Origin: JAJPJG01 sp034667645
Lineage (GTDB): Bacteria > Verrucomicrobiota > Verrucomicrobiia > Chthoniobacterales > Chthoniobacteraceae
Length of the DNA stretch: 13,962 nucleotides
Direction: 5' to 3'
Assembly (NCBI GenBank): GCA_034667645.1
Contig: JAXDQV010000070.1
Coordinates: 1 to 13,962 of the forward strand
Part shown: one piece after another, positions 6,879-13,962 of the stretch
Position numbering within the stretch: position 1 is the stretch's first letter
Layout: each line of letters begins with the position of its first letter
Program-made: the position numbers and the translations under genes
The notes under the pieces: generated by a model
Database searches by the model: none
What the model saw: the letters and a program-made list of their open reading frames with translations, nothing else
Told to the model about the DNA's origin: nothing

Positions 6879-8771
6879 ATGCGTTGGTTACGGAATGTAA
6901 TTTGGCTGGTTTGTCTGGCATGGGGCGCGGGCGTGTTGATGGCTCAGGCACCGGATGCGGGACGCGAAGGTTTGCCAAATTTTGACCGGCGGCAGGAGCG
7001 GGTCGCGAAAGCTCCAACGGACGTTCCCGCGCGGAAACGAGCTGCTGCTGAGAGGCTCCGCGCGAGGCTTCGCGATTTGCGCGTGGAGTTTGACCCGGTC
7101 ACGCACGCGCCACGCTCGATCGCTTCGCCGCAGGGATTGTTGACTGGACCGAATGGCGAAGGTGCAACTGTGCCGGCGCAAACCGCGCGCACAATTCCGG
7201 CTGCGGATTCGCGTCGGGTGGTGAAAGCGTTTCTGCGCGAGCACGCGGAGCTTTTCGGCCACGACGTCAATGCACTCGATACGGCTCGCGTGCATCGCGA
7301 TTACGTGACGCCGCATAACGGGATGCGCACGACGGTCTGGCATCAACAGCTCGATAATATTCCAGTATTCGGCGCAGTCATGCAAGCGCACGTGACGAAA
7401 CGCGGCGAGCTCGTCTCTGTGAGCAGCGGTTTTGTTCCTGACCCAAAAACCGCGGCGGACAGCGGCGTCAAAAATCGCGCCGCGAAACAGGCTGCTCCAC
7501 CGATCAGCCCCGAGGAGGCCATTGCGCGAGCGGCGGAAAATGTGGAGGAAAAAATTCCTGCGGAGTCCGTGCAGCTATCGGATGAAACCGTGTCCGCGCC
7601 TGATGCGCAGCCCGCGGAAAAAATGCGCGCATTCAAAGCGCCCGGTCTGCATGACATCACCGCGCATCTCACGTGGCTGCCGATGGATGAGACGACGCTG
7701 CGGCTTTGCTGGGAGGTGGTCTTTATGCGCAACGCAACTGCGCAAATGTATCGCATTCTGGTGGACGCCGAGACCGGCGAGGTGCACGTGCGCCACGGGC
7801 TGACGGAAAACATCAGTGACGCGACTTATCGCGTTTTCACCAGCGATAGTCCCACGCCGTTTTCACCCGGCTGGAGCGTGCCCAGCTCCGCGCAGCCTCC
7901 AGAAGTTTCGCGCGTGCTCGTGACCACGCCCGCGCTCGACACCAATGCCTCGCCCAACGGCTGGATTGACGACGGAGTCAATGAAACACGCGGCAACAAC
8001 GTGGACGCGCACACCGACACGAATGCGGACAATGTGGCCGATCTGCCGCGCCCGCAAGGCTCGCCGAACCGCGTGTTCGATTTCCCGCTCGATTTCACGC
8101 AATCGCCAAGCACTTACAAGGACGCGGCTGTAACACAGTTGTTTTACTGGTGCAATTTCATCCACGACAAACTCTACGCGCTCGGCTTCACCGAGGCGGC
8201 GGGGAATTTTCAGGTCAATAATTTCGGGCGCGGCGGCATCGGAAATGATCCGGTGCAGGCCGATGCGCAGGACGGAAGCGGGACAGACAACGCGAACTTT
8301 TCCACTCCGTCGGATGGCTCGTCAGGGCGGATGCAGATGTTTTTGTGGACGGGCGCGACTCCGGCCCGAGATGCCGATTTTGATGCGGAGGTTGTCTTGC
8401 ACGAATACACCCACGGCTTGAGCAACCGGCTTGTAGGCGGAGGCGTCGGCATCAGCGCGAACGTCACACGCGGCATGGGCGAAGGCTGGTCCGATTTTTA
8501 CGGCATCACGCTGCTGACTCAGGCGGGCGACGACATCAATGGCAACTGGGCGCGCGGCGGCTACTCGCGGTATCACTACGGCGGGACGTTTGATCAAAAC
8601 TACTACTTCGGCGGGCGGCGCTATCCCTACTCGACGAACATGTCGAAAAATCCGCTCACGTTTAAAGACATTGATCCGGCGCAGGCGAGCGCGCACGGCG
8701 GCATCCCGGTCAGCCCGATCGTCGGCAGCACGGCGGATGAAGTCACAACATGGGCGAGGTCTGGTGCGTGA
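6879..8771 (+). CDS. Secreted M36 (fungalysin-type) zinc metalloprotease, N-terminal part before an apparent frameshift
   Basis: 630 residues in this frame; the gene continues in another frame from about 8745. A signal peptide (MRWLRNVIWLVCLAWGAGVL, cleavage likely after MAQA, residue 24) leads into a fungalysin/thermolysin propeptide (about 70-190) and a PepSY-like stretch (YRILVDAETGEVHV, about 291-304). The M36 catalytic domain follows. The zinc site is HEYTH (H508, E509, H512), with the third ligand E535 in GMGEGWSDFYG. The ORF can be opened upstream to 6768, but the ATG at 6879 is where the signal peptide begins, and the extra stretch overlaps the DUF4365 remnant. After residue V622 the frame reads TTWARSGA and stops, whereas M36 proteins continue with a VHNxGEVW motif. 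That motif is present one frame over, so a C was probably lost near 8744 (real mutation or sequencing error). No clear Shine-Dalgarno site. Confidence 0.9.
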   Translation: MRWLRNVIWLVCLAWGAGVLMAQAPDAGREGLPNFDRRQERVAKAPTDVPARKRAAAERLRARLRDLRVEFDPVTHAPRSIASPQGLLTGPNGEGATVPAQTARTIPAADSRRVVKAFLREHAELFGHDVNALDTARVHRDYVTPHNGMRTTVWHQQLDNIPVFGAVMQAHVTKRGELVSVSSGFVPDPKTAADSGVKNRAAKQAAPPISPEEAIARAAENVEEKIPAESVQLSDETVSAPDAQPAEKMRAFKAPGLHDITAHLTWLPMDETTLRLCWEVVFMRNATAQMYRILVDAETGEVHVRHGLTENISDATYRVFTSDSPTPFSPGWSVPSSAQPPEVSRVLVTTPALDTNASPNGWIDDGVNETRGNNVDAHTDTNADNVADLPRPQGSPNRVFDFPLDFTQSPSTYKDAAVTQLFYWCNFIHDKLYALGFTEAAGNFQVNNFGRGGIGNDPVQADAQDGSGTDNANFSTPSDGSSGRMQMFLWTGATPARDADFDAEVVLHEYTHGLSNRLVGGGVGISANVTRGMGEGWSDFYGITLLTQAGDDINGNWARGGYSRYHYGGTFDQNYYFGGRRYPYSTNMSKNPLTFKDIDPAQASAHGGIPVSPIVGSTADEVTTWARSGA

Positions 8772-11700
8772 CGCTGTGGGATGCGCGCGCAAATTTGATC
8801 AACAAATACGGATTCGCGATCGGCAATCAGCTCATCCTCCAGCTCGTGACCGATGGCATGAAGCTCTCGCCTGCGAATCCAAATTTCCTCCAGGCGCGTG
8901 ATGCGATATTGCAGGCAGACCTTGTGGACAATGGCGGCGCAAACCGCGGCGAGCTTTGGTCGGCGTTTGCAAAACACGGCATGGGCGCGGGCGCAACCGC
9001 GCCGGCAAGCTCGACGACTGTGGGGCTGGTCGAGGCGTATGACATCCCGGACCCGCTCGGCGTTTCGCCAAACACCGCGTTGAATGCAACGGGCATGGTC
9101 GGCGGGCCGTTCACGCCTGCTACGACGGGTTATACGCTGATCAACAGCGGCAGTAGTGCGTTGAACTGGACGGCGTCGAACACGCAGCCGTGGCTGACGG
9201 TTTCACCATCGAGCGGCACGCTCGCAGCGAGCGGGACGGTAACTGTCACGGCTACGTTGAACGCGGCAGTGAATGCGCTCACGACAGGAACGTATTCGGA
9301 CACGATCACCTTTCGAAACCTAACGAGCAATCTCGCGCAGCAGCGCTCCGCGCAGGCGCTGGTGGATCCGGTTACGATTCCAGTATTCAGCGAAAATTTT
9401 GAAAGCGGCAGCCTCAATCCGGCGTTCTGGACCTCCACCGGCACTTCCACTTTCCGCACGCTCGTCACGACCGCGAATACGCCGCACGCCGGCTCGTATC
9501 ATCTCACGATGGACTCATCCGCGGACGGCACTTACGAGCGCAACGAAGTCACGCTCGCGCTCGACCTCACAGGGAAACAAAATTTGACGCTGAAATTCTG
9601 GGCGTGCGGTTACAGCGACGAGTCCGATGGGCCACCCGCGAGTCCATTTACAAACGGCGCGGATTTTGATGGCGTGGCGATCAGCCGCGACGGCGTGACG
9701 TGGCATGAAGTGCAAGGGCTGCGCGGTTTGACTACGAGTTATCAGCAGTTTGTCGTTGATCTTGATGCGGCGATCGGCGCGCATGGCTGGACCTATAACT
9801 CGACTTTCAAAATTCGGTTCAATCATTACGACAACTACGGCATCTCGACGGACGGGATCGCGATTGATGACATTTCGATTGTGGGAACCGTGGCGAATCG
9901 CATCACGGTGACTGCGCCCGCGACGACCACTGAGGGCGGCCCGGAGCTGACCGGCACGGTGAGCGTCGTGCCGACTCCGAGCGCGGATTTGAATGTGGCG
10001 CTCGCTTCGAGCGACACGGGCGCGCTCACGGTTCCCGCGACGGTGACCATCCCGGCGGGACAAACTTCGGCAACGATTCCCATCACCGTGCTGGATGACA
10101 CCGCGCTCAATGGCTCGCGGATCGTCACTGTTTCGGGAAGTGCCTCGGGCTACGGGCCGGGCGCGGCGAGCATCACGGTAAATGACAACGAAACCGCCGC
10201 GCTTTCACTCGCTGTGCCGGCGAGCGCGACCGAAGGCGACGGAACGGCGCAGGGCACGGTCACACTCAGCGCAGCGCCGGCCAGCAATGTCGCCGTGAGT
10301 CTGCTTTCCAGCGATACGACTGCGGCAATTGTGCCAGCGACGGTTGTCCTTTCCGCCGGGAAAACCTCAACGACTTTTCCGATCACGATTGTGAACGACA
10401 ACAAAATTGACGGCGCGCAATGGGCGACGCTCACGGCGCACGTGGCGAATTGGACCGACGGCTTGGCGAGCATCACCGTGCTCGATGACGAAACAAAAAA
10501 TCTCACGCTGATCGTGCCCGCGAGCGCGCGCGAAGGCGATGGAACGAAAACGGGGACCGTCAGCCTTGCGGGAACGCTGACATCGGATTTTGTCGCGTCA
10601 CTTTCATCCAACGACACGAGCGAAGTCACCGTGCCCGCGAGCGTGACAATTCCCGCCGGTCAAATAAGCGCAAACTTTTCGTTAAACATCATTGATGACT
10701 CGGTTACTGACGGCTCGCAAAGCGCGACCATCGCCGCGAGCGCAGCGGGCTTCACGGGCGCCTCCGCGTCCATCACGGTCGCGGACAATGATGCGGATCA
10801 CTTCGGTTTCGCGACGATCTCCAGCCCGCAAGTCCGCAACGCGCCATTCACCGTTTCCGTGATCGCGCATGATCAAAGCAACGCGGTGATCACCAACTAC
10901 TCCAGCGCGCTCGTTTTCAGCGGGAGCAGCTCCGCGGGCGCGGCACCGGTGACTTCCGGCAGCGGCGGCGGTTTCGTTAATGGCGTGTGGACTGGCACGG
11001 TCAAAGTCGATGCTTCGGATGCGAGCGTCGTCCTCACTGCGAGCGATGGGAACGGGCACAGCGGCACGAGCAATACGTTCGGCGTCGGCACCGGCGCGCT
11101 GGATCATTTCGCGTGGAGCGCCATCGCGTCTCCGCAGACTGCGGACAATCCATTTGTCGCCACGCTGACGGCGGTGGATGTCGGCGGCAACCCGGTTGCA
11201 TTCACCGGCACGGCGAATTTTGCGGCGACTGTCTCCGGCTCAAACGCGCTCATTGCCAGCGGCAGCGCAACGTGGAGCTATCCGCTCTACACTTTTTACC
11301 ACGATGCGCGAACGCAGGTGATTTACCTCGCGAGCGAGATCGGACGGGCGGGCCGGATCAACGCGCTGGCGCTCAATGTCAGCACGCTGCCCGGGCAGAC
11401 GATGAACAATTTCACGATCCGCATGAAACACGCTTCGCAGAGCAGCGTCTCCAGCGCGTGGGATAACACCGGCTGGATGCAGGTGTATCGCGCGAACCAG
11501 ACTGTGAGCGCAACCGGATGGGTAACGTTCACGTTCACAACGCCGTTTGAATACGACGGCACCAGCAACCTGATGGTGGATTTTTCCTTCGATAATTCCT
11601 CTTACACTTCCGCCGGGAACTGTGTCGCGACGATCGCGAGTGCCTATCGCTCGCTGGATGGCTACAGCGACAGCGGTTACGGCGACCCGCTAACCTGGTC

Positions 11701-13962
11701 GGGCAGTTCGCCGAGTCCATCGCTGAGCACCTATGTGCCGAACGTGCAATTGAGCTTCGGCGCGCGCAGCGCGCCGATTACTCCCGCGAGCGCATCGGGA
11801 TTTGTGGGAGGCATTTGGAATGGGATCATCAATATGCCGTTTGCGGCATCCAATGTGAGCATCGTGGCAAGCGACGCGGCTGCGCATTCGGGACAAAGCA
11901 ATAGTTTTAATGTCGCGCTGCCGGTCACAACTGGGACGAATGCGCCGAATGCAATCGCGGTGAATATTCCGTCGCAAATCAGCGAGGGCGCAAGTGTCGT
12001 GAGCGGAACGGTCACGCTGCCGAGCGTTGCGAGCGCAGACGTGGCCGTCAGTTTGAGCGCGAACGCGCCCGCGAAAATCAGTGTTCCAGCGAACGTGACG
12101 ATTCACGCGGGGCAAAGCTCGGCTGGTTTTTCATTCAACGCGCCGGATGACGCGGTGCTTGACGGCGACAAAACAGTTTCCATCACAGCGTCGGCGAGCG
12201 GCTTCATCACCGGCTCGACGACGATCAAAGTGCTCGACAATGAAACCGCCTCGCTCACGCTTTCCGTGCCGTCGAGCACGACTGAGGGCGCGGGCAGCGT
12301 GACGGGCACGGTGACGTTGAGCACGGTGTCTTCGGGCGCGCTGCAGGTCAATCTCTTGTCGAGTGACACGACGGCGGTAATCGTTCCTGCGACGGTGACA
12401 TTCCAGCCAGGGCAAAGCTCAGCAGCTTTCAGCATCACGGTCGTGGACGACACAAAAATTGACGGGACGCAAACGGCGACGATCACCGCCAGCAGCGGCA
12501 CGTGGACTCCGGCGAGCGCAACGATCAGCGTTGCTGACAATGAGAACACCAATCTCACGTTGTCGGTTCCGACGCCTGCGACCGAAGGAAATGGACAGGT
12601 GACCGGCACGGTTTACATCAATGGCACTCTGCCAACCGATCTTGTCGTCGCGCTTGCGTCGAGCGATACGACCGAGGTCACAGTTCCTTCGACCGTGACG
12701 ATTCCTGCCGGCATGATCTCAGCGACCTTCTGGATCACCCCCGTGGACGACACGATCAGCGACGGCACGCAGACCGCCACGATCACGGCTAGCGCAAACG
12801 GTTTCACCAGCGCGACGGCCACAATGACGATTTACGATAACGAGCTGGATCACTACTCGATCAGCACCATTGCAAGCCCGCAGGTGCGCAACGCGCCGTT
12901 CTACGTCGTGATTTCCGCCAAAGACATCAGCAACGTCTCCATCGCGAATTTCACCGGCGCGCTCACGCTCACAGCCAGCGGCGCATCCGGCAGCGTGCCG
13001 ATCACGCCGGCCACCGTGACGCTTTACAGCGGGACTTGGTCGGGCAACGTGACCATCGGAGCGTTCGACAGCAGCCTAAAAATCACGGCCGCTGACAGCA
13101 CGGGCCGTAGCGCCACAAGCAACAGCTTTGTCGTCGGCATCGGCGCGCTGCATCATTTTGGCCTCAGCAGCGTGGCCTCGCCGCAGGGCGCGAGCGTTGG
13201 CTTCCCGCTCATGATCACCGCGCAAGACACCGGCAACAATACCGTGCTGGGTTACACCGGCACGGTTTCGCTCAGCGCCAGCACACCGATGAGTCCGGTA
13301 ACTACGGGATCGGGCACCGCCACTTGGCCCAATCCGCTATACGCAGCCAGTCCCACTTCGCGCACACAGGTGATCTATCCCGCGAGTGAACTTGGTGGGG
13401 CAGCGCGGCTCACCGGCTTGTCGCTGTATCTGTCATCTTTTTATTCATCGCTTTCGTCGAGTTTTGCGATTCGCATTAAAACAACCACGCTTTCTAGCTA
13501 TAGCAGCGCCGCGTGGGACACGACCGGCTGGACGACTGTCTATCAGCAGTCCACCGCCTTTAACGCGCCCGGGTGGGTGACGTTCACTTTCTCGACGCCA
13601 TTTGACTACGATGGAAAGAGCAACCTGATTGTGGATTTCACGCTGACGAACACCTCCCCGCGTTCGCCAACTTATGTGCGCTACACGAGCCGGACGGGAT
13701 CCCGCACGCTTTACGCCAATGCCGATTATCCAAATCCGCTGGCGTGGGGCCAGTCGGGCGTCAGTTCGCCGATACCGGCTTTGTCCAGCATCGTGCCGAA
13801 CATCCAGTTCACCGAGGAAAAAGTGCTGAGCGTCTCGCCTGTCACCACGGGCAGCTTTGCGGGCGGGTTGTCGAATGGCGGCGTCTCCATCGCCACCACG
13901 AGCACCGGCACGAAAATCACCGCCAGCGATACAAGCAGCCATAAGGGAACCAGCAACACTTT
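8750..13962 (+). CDS. M36 metalloprotease, C-terminal part: end of catalytic domain plus giant repeat tail (runs off window)
   Basis: Open frame from the frameshift to the window edge, about 1737 codons without a stop. The first in-frame ATG is 8750, but this is probably not a separate gene: it starts mid-motif (NMGEVWCVTLWDAR) and completes the M36 catalytic domain up to about 9050. Then follow a BACON-like beta-sandwich (9056-9360, including NWTASNTQPWLTVSPSSG) and a MAM/jelly-roll-like segment (9377-9889, from FSENFESGSLNPAFW to IAIDDISIVG). Next come three Calx-beta-like domains (9902-10795), two Ig-like SPQ modules (10796-11953), three more Calx-beta-like domains (11954-12847) and two more SPQ modules (12848 on). 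With the frameshift repaired, the protein exceeds 2360 residues. The tail probably binds surfaces, polysaccharide or calcium outside the cell; a C-terminal sorting signal is expected beyond the window (inference). Confidence 0.85.
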   Translation, partial: MGEVWCVTLWDARANLINKYGFAIGNQLILQLVTDGMKLSPANPNFLQARDAILQADLVDNGGANRGELWSAFAKHGMGAGATAPASSTTVGLVEAYDIPDPLGVSPNTALNATGMVGGPFTPATTGYTLINSGSSALNWTASNTQPWLTVSPSSGTLAASGTVTVTATLNAAVNALTTGTYSDTITFRNLTSNLAQQRSAQALVDPVTIPVFSENFESGSLNPAFWTSTGTSTFRTLVTTANTPHAGSYHLTMDSSADGTYERNEVTLALDLTGKQNLTLKFWACGYSDESDGPPASPFTNGADFDGVAISRDGVTWHEVQGLRGLTTSYQQFVVDLDAAIGAHGWTYNSTFKIRFNHYDNYGISTDGIAIDDISIVGTVANRITVTAPATTTEGGPELTGTVSVVPTPSADLNVALASSDTGALTVPATVTIPAGQTSATIPITVLDDTALNGSRIVTVSGSASGYGPGAASITVNDNETAALSLAVPASATEGDGTAQGTVTLSAAPASNVAVSLLSSDTTAAIVPATVVLSAGKTSTTFPITIVNDNKIDGAQWATLTAHVANWTDGLASITVLDDETKNLTLIVPASAREGDGTKTGTVSLAGTLTSDFVASLSSNDTSEVTVPASVTIPAGQISANFSLNIIDDSVTDGSQSATIAASAAGFTGASASITVADNDADHFGFATISSPQVRNAPFTVSVIAHDQSNAVITNYSSALVFSGSSSAGAAPVTSGSGGGFVNGVWTGTVKVDASDASVVLTASDGNGHSGTSNTFGVGTGALDHFAWSAIASPQTADNPFVATLTAVDVGGNPVAFTGTANFAATVSGSNALIASGSATWSYPLYTFYHDARTQVIYLASEIGRAGRINALALNVSTLPGQTMNNFTIRMKHASQSSVSSAWDNTGWMQVYRANQTVSATGWVTFTFTTPFEYDGTSNLMVDFSFDNSSYTSAGNCVATIASAYRSLDGYSDSGYGDPLTWSGSSPSPSLSTYVPNVQLSFGARSAPITPASASGFVGGIWNGIINMPFAASNVSIVASDAAAHSGQSNSFNVALPVTTGTNAPNAIAVNIPSQISEGASVVSGTVTLPSVASADVAVSLSANAPAKISVPANVTIHAGQSSAGFSFNAPDDAVLDGDKTVSITASASGFITGSTTIKVLDNETASLTLSVPSSTTEGAGSVTGTVTLSTVSSGALQVNLLSSDTTAVIVPATVTFQPGQSSAAFSITVVDDTKIDGTQTATITASSGTWTPASATISVADNENTNLTLSVPTPATEGNGQVTGTVYINGTLPTDLVVALASSDTTEVTVPSTVTIPAGMISATFWITPVDDTISDGTQTATITASANGFTSATATMTIYDNELDHYSISTIASPQVRNAPFYVVISAKDISNVSIANFTGALTLTASGASGSVPITPATVTLYSGTWSGNVTIGAFDSSLKITAADSTGRSATSNSFVVGIGALHHFGLSSVASPQGASVGFPLMITAQDTGNNTVLGYTGTVSLSASTPMSPVTTGSGTATWPNPLYAASPTSRTQVIYPASELGGAARLTGLSLYLSSFYSSLSSSFAIRIKTTTLSSYSSAAWDTTGWTTVYQQSTAFNAPGWVTFTFSTPFDYDGKSNLIVDFTLTNTSPRSPTYVRYTSRTGSRTLYANADYPNPLAWGQSGVSSPIPALSSIVPNIQFTEEKVLSVSPVTTGSFAGGLSNGGVSIATTSTGTKITASDTSSHKGTSNT
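9902..10795 (+). repeat. Three Calx-beta-like domains, 300-nt period (first triplet)
   Basis: Units begin at 9902, 10202 and 10502, exactly 300 bases (100 residues) apart. Each starts with a hydrophobic strand plus a TEG/REG motif (for example LSLAVPASATEGDG). Each continues with an LSSxDT strand and a V(P)ATVTIPAGxxSAxF-type strand. Each then has an acidic D-D/N-x-x-x-DG turn and ends in a DNE, DDE or DND motif. The acidic turns resemble the calcium sites of Calx-beta domains. Confidence 0.85.
11267..11758 (+). repeat. Nested ~164-residue domain inserted in SPQ module B, copy 1
   Basis: Runs from ATWSYPLYTF to VPNVQLSF. Characteristic pieces are RTQVIYLASEIG, NFTIRMKH, WDNTGWMQVYRANQ, GWVTFTFTTPFEYDGTSNL and a GYGDPLTW end. 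It looks like a beta-sandwich. It interrupts an Ig-like module: the flanking strands (GTANFAATV before, SASGFVGGIWNG after) line up with the uninterrupted module A (SSALVFSGS, GGGFVNGVWTG). I do not know a family name for it. Confidence 0.7.
11954..12847 (+). repeat. Three Calx-beta-like domains, 300-nt period (second triplet)
   Basis: Units begin at 11954, 12254 and 12554, again exactly 300 bases apart and each offset by 2052 bases from its counterpart in the first triplet. They share the same strand pattern: SxxxxEG start, VPATVTF/VPSTVTIPAG core, VDDTKIDGTQTATI-type acidic turn and DNE end. The first unit lacks part of the acidic pattern (PDDAVLDGD). Confidence 0.85.
13319..13813 (+). repeat. 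Nested ~164-residue domain inserted in SPQ module B, copy 2
   Basis: Same domain as the one in the first super-repeat, at the same place in the module. It reads ATWPNPLY, RTQVIYPASELG, FAIRIKTT, WDTTGWTTVYQQ, GWVTFTFSTPFDYDGKSNL, DYPNPLAW and VPNIQF in the same order. The flanks are again Ig-like strands (GTVSLSAS before, TTGSFAGGLSNGG after). Confidence 0.7.

Larger units (their letters stand above)
9902..13962 (+). repeat. Two tandem copies of a 684-residue (2052-nt) multidomain super-repeat
   Basis: Copy 1 is 9902-11953; copy 2 starts at 11954 and is cut at the edge (predicted end near 14005). Order in each copy: Calx-beta x3, SPQ module A, SPQ module B with a nested domain. Landmarks recur at constant offset: SPQVRNAPF follows DH at 10796 and 12848 (2052 apart), LDHF/LHHF at 11099 and 13148 (2049), and the tryptophan of the nested domain's ATW at 11273 and 13325 (2052). 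Copies are clearly diverged in sequence, so the duplication is old. Confidence 0.85.

Noticed and set aside
9515..12822. Long minus-strand open frames across the repeat tail (for example 9515-10063, 10150-10629, 12103-12609)
   Set aside because: They mirror the codon-biased, GC-rich repeat coding sequence on the plus strand; their periodic recurrence follows the 300-nt repeat, and they show no recognisable domain.
9902..13962. CRISPR array or DNA-level short repeats
   Set aside because: The periodicity is at protein-domain scale (300 and 2052 nt) with diverged sequence; there are no short identical repeats with unique spacers.

Overview
The window is GC-rich bacterial DNA with tightly packed genes on one side and a very large secreted repeat protein on the other. 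An M36 (fungalysin) protease with long Calx-beta-like tails, a GH28 pectinase-like enzyme, and few recognisable Shine-Dalgarno sites together suggest a Verrucomicrobiota-type or related polymer-degrading soil or water bacterium. That assignment is inference; no 16S or ribosomal gene is present.

Layout. (1) 1-4055, minus strand: a four-gene MacAB-type ABC export operon, read right to left. It comprises a periplasmic adaptor (membrane fusion protein), an ATPase and two consecutive FtsX/MacB-type permeases, the last cut by the window edge. Every junction is a 4-nt or 1-nt stop/start overlap, so the genes are probably translationally coupled. (2) 4056-4348: a divergent intergenic region. (3) 4349-5773, plus strand: a secreted glycoside hydrolase family 28 (polygalacturonase-like) enzyme, with a small inverted repeat at its stop codon. 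(4) 5810-6840: a mobile-element graveyard with no intact gene. It holds the 3' end of a tRNA (Gly-like) fused to an internal piece of a type I restriction HsdR gene with a frameshift. On the minus strand follow the last ~55 codons of a tyrosine recombinase, with a damaged frame, and a DUF4365 fragment with an in-frame stop. (5) 6879-13962, plus strand: a giant secreted M36 metalloprotease gene running off the window. One apparent base deletion at about 8744 splits it into two reading frames.

The protease's long tail is highly ordered. After a BACON-like and a MAM/jelly-roll-like segment comes a 2052-nt (684-aa) super-repeat, present in two copies (the second incomplete). Each copy holds three Calx-beta-like domains at exactly 300-nt spacing, then two Ig-like 'SPQ' modules. 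The second SPQ module is interrupted by a nested ~164-aa domain in both copies.

Working interpretation: ABC exporter and GH28 are probably ordinary chromosomal genes. The tRNA 3' fragment marks the edge of an old integrated island, most of which has decayed. From the fragment's orientation, the island lies to its right, so the giant protease could be island cargo; this can only be tested outside the window. I see no convincing evidence of an intact, novel defence or regulatory system. The strongest unusual signals are the tRNA/hsdR junction, the layered remnants, and the super-repeat with nested domains.
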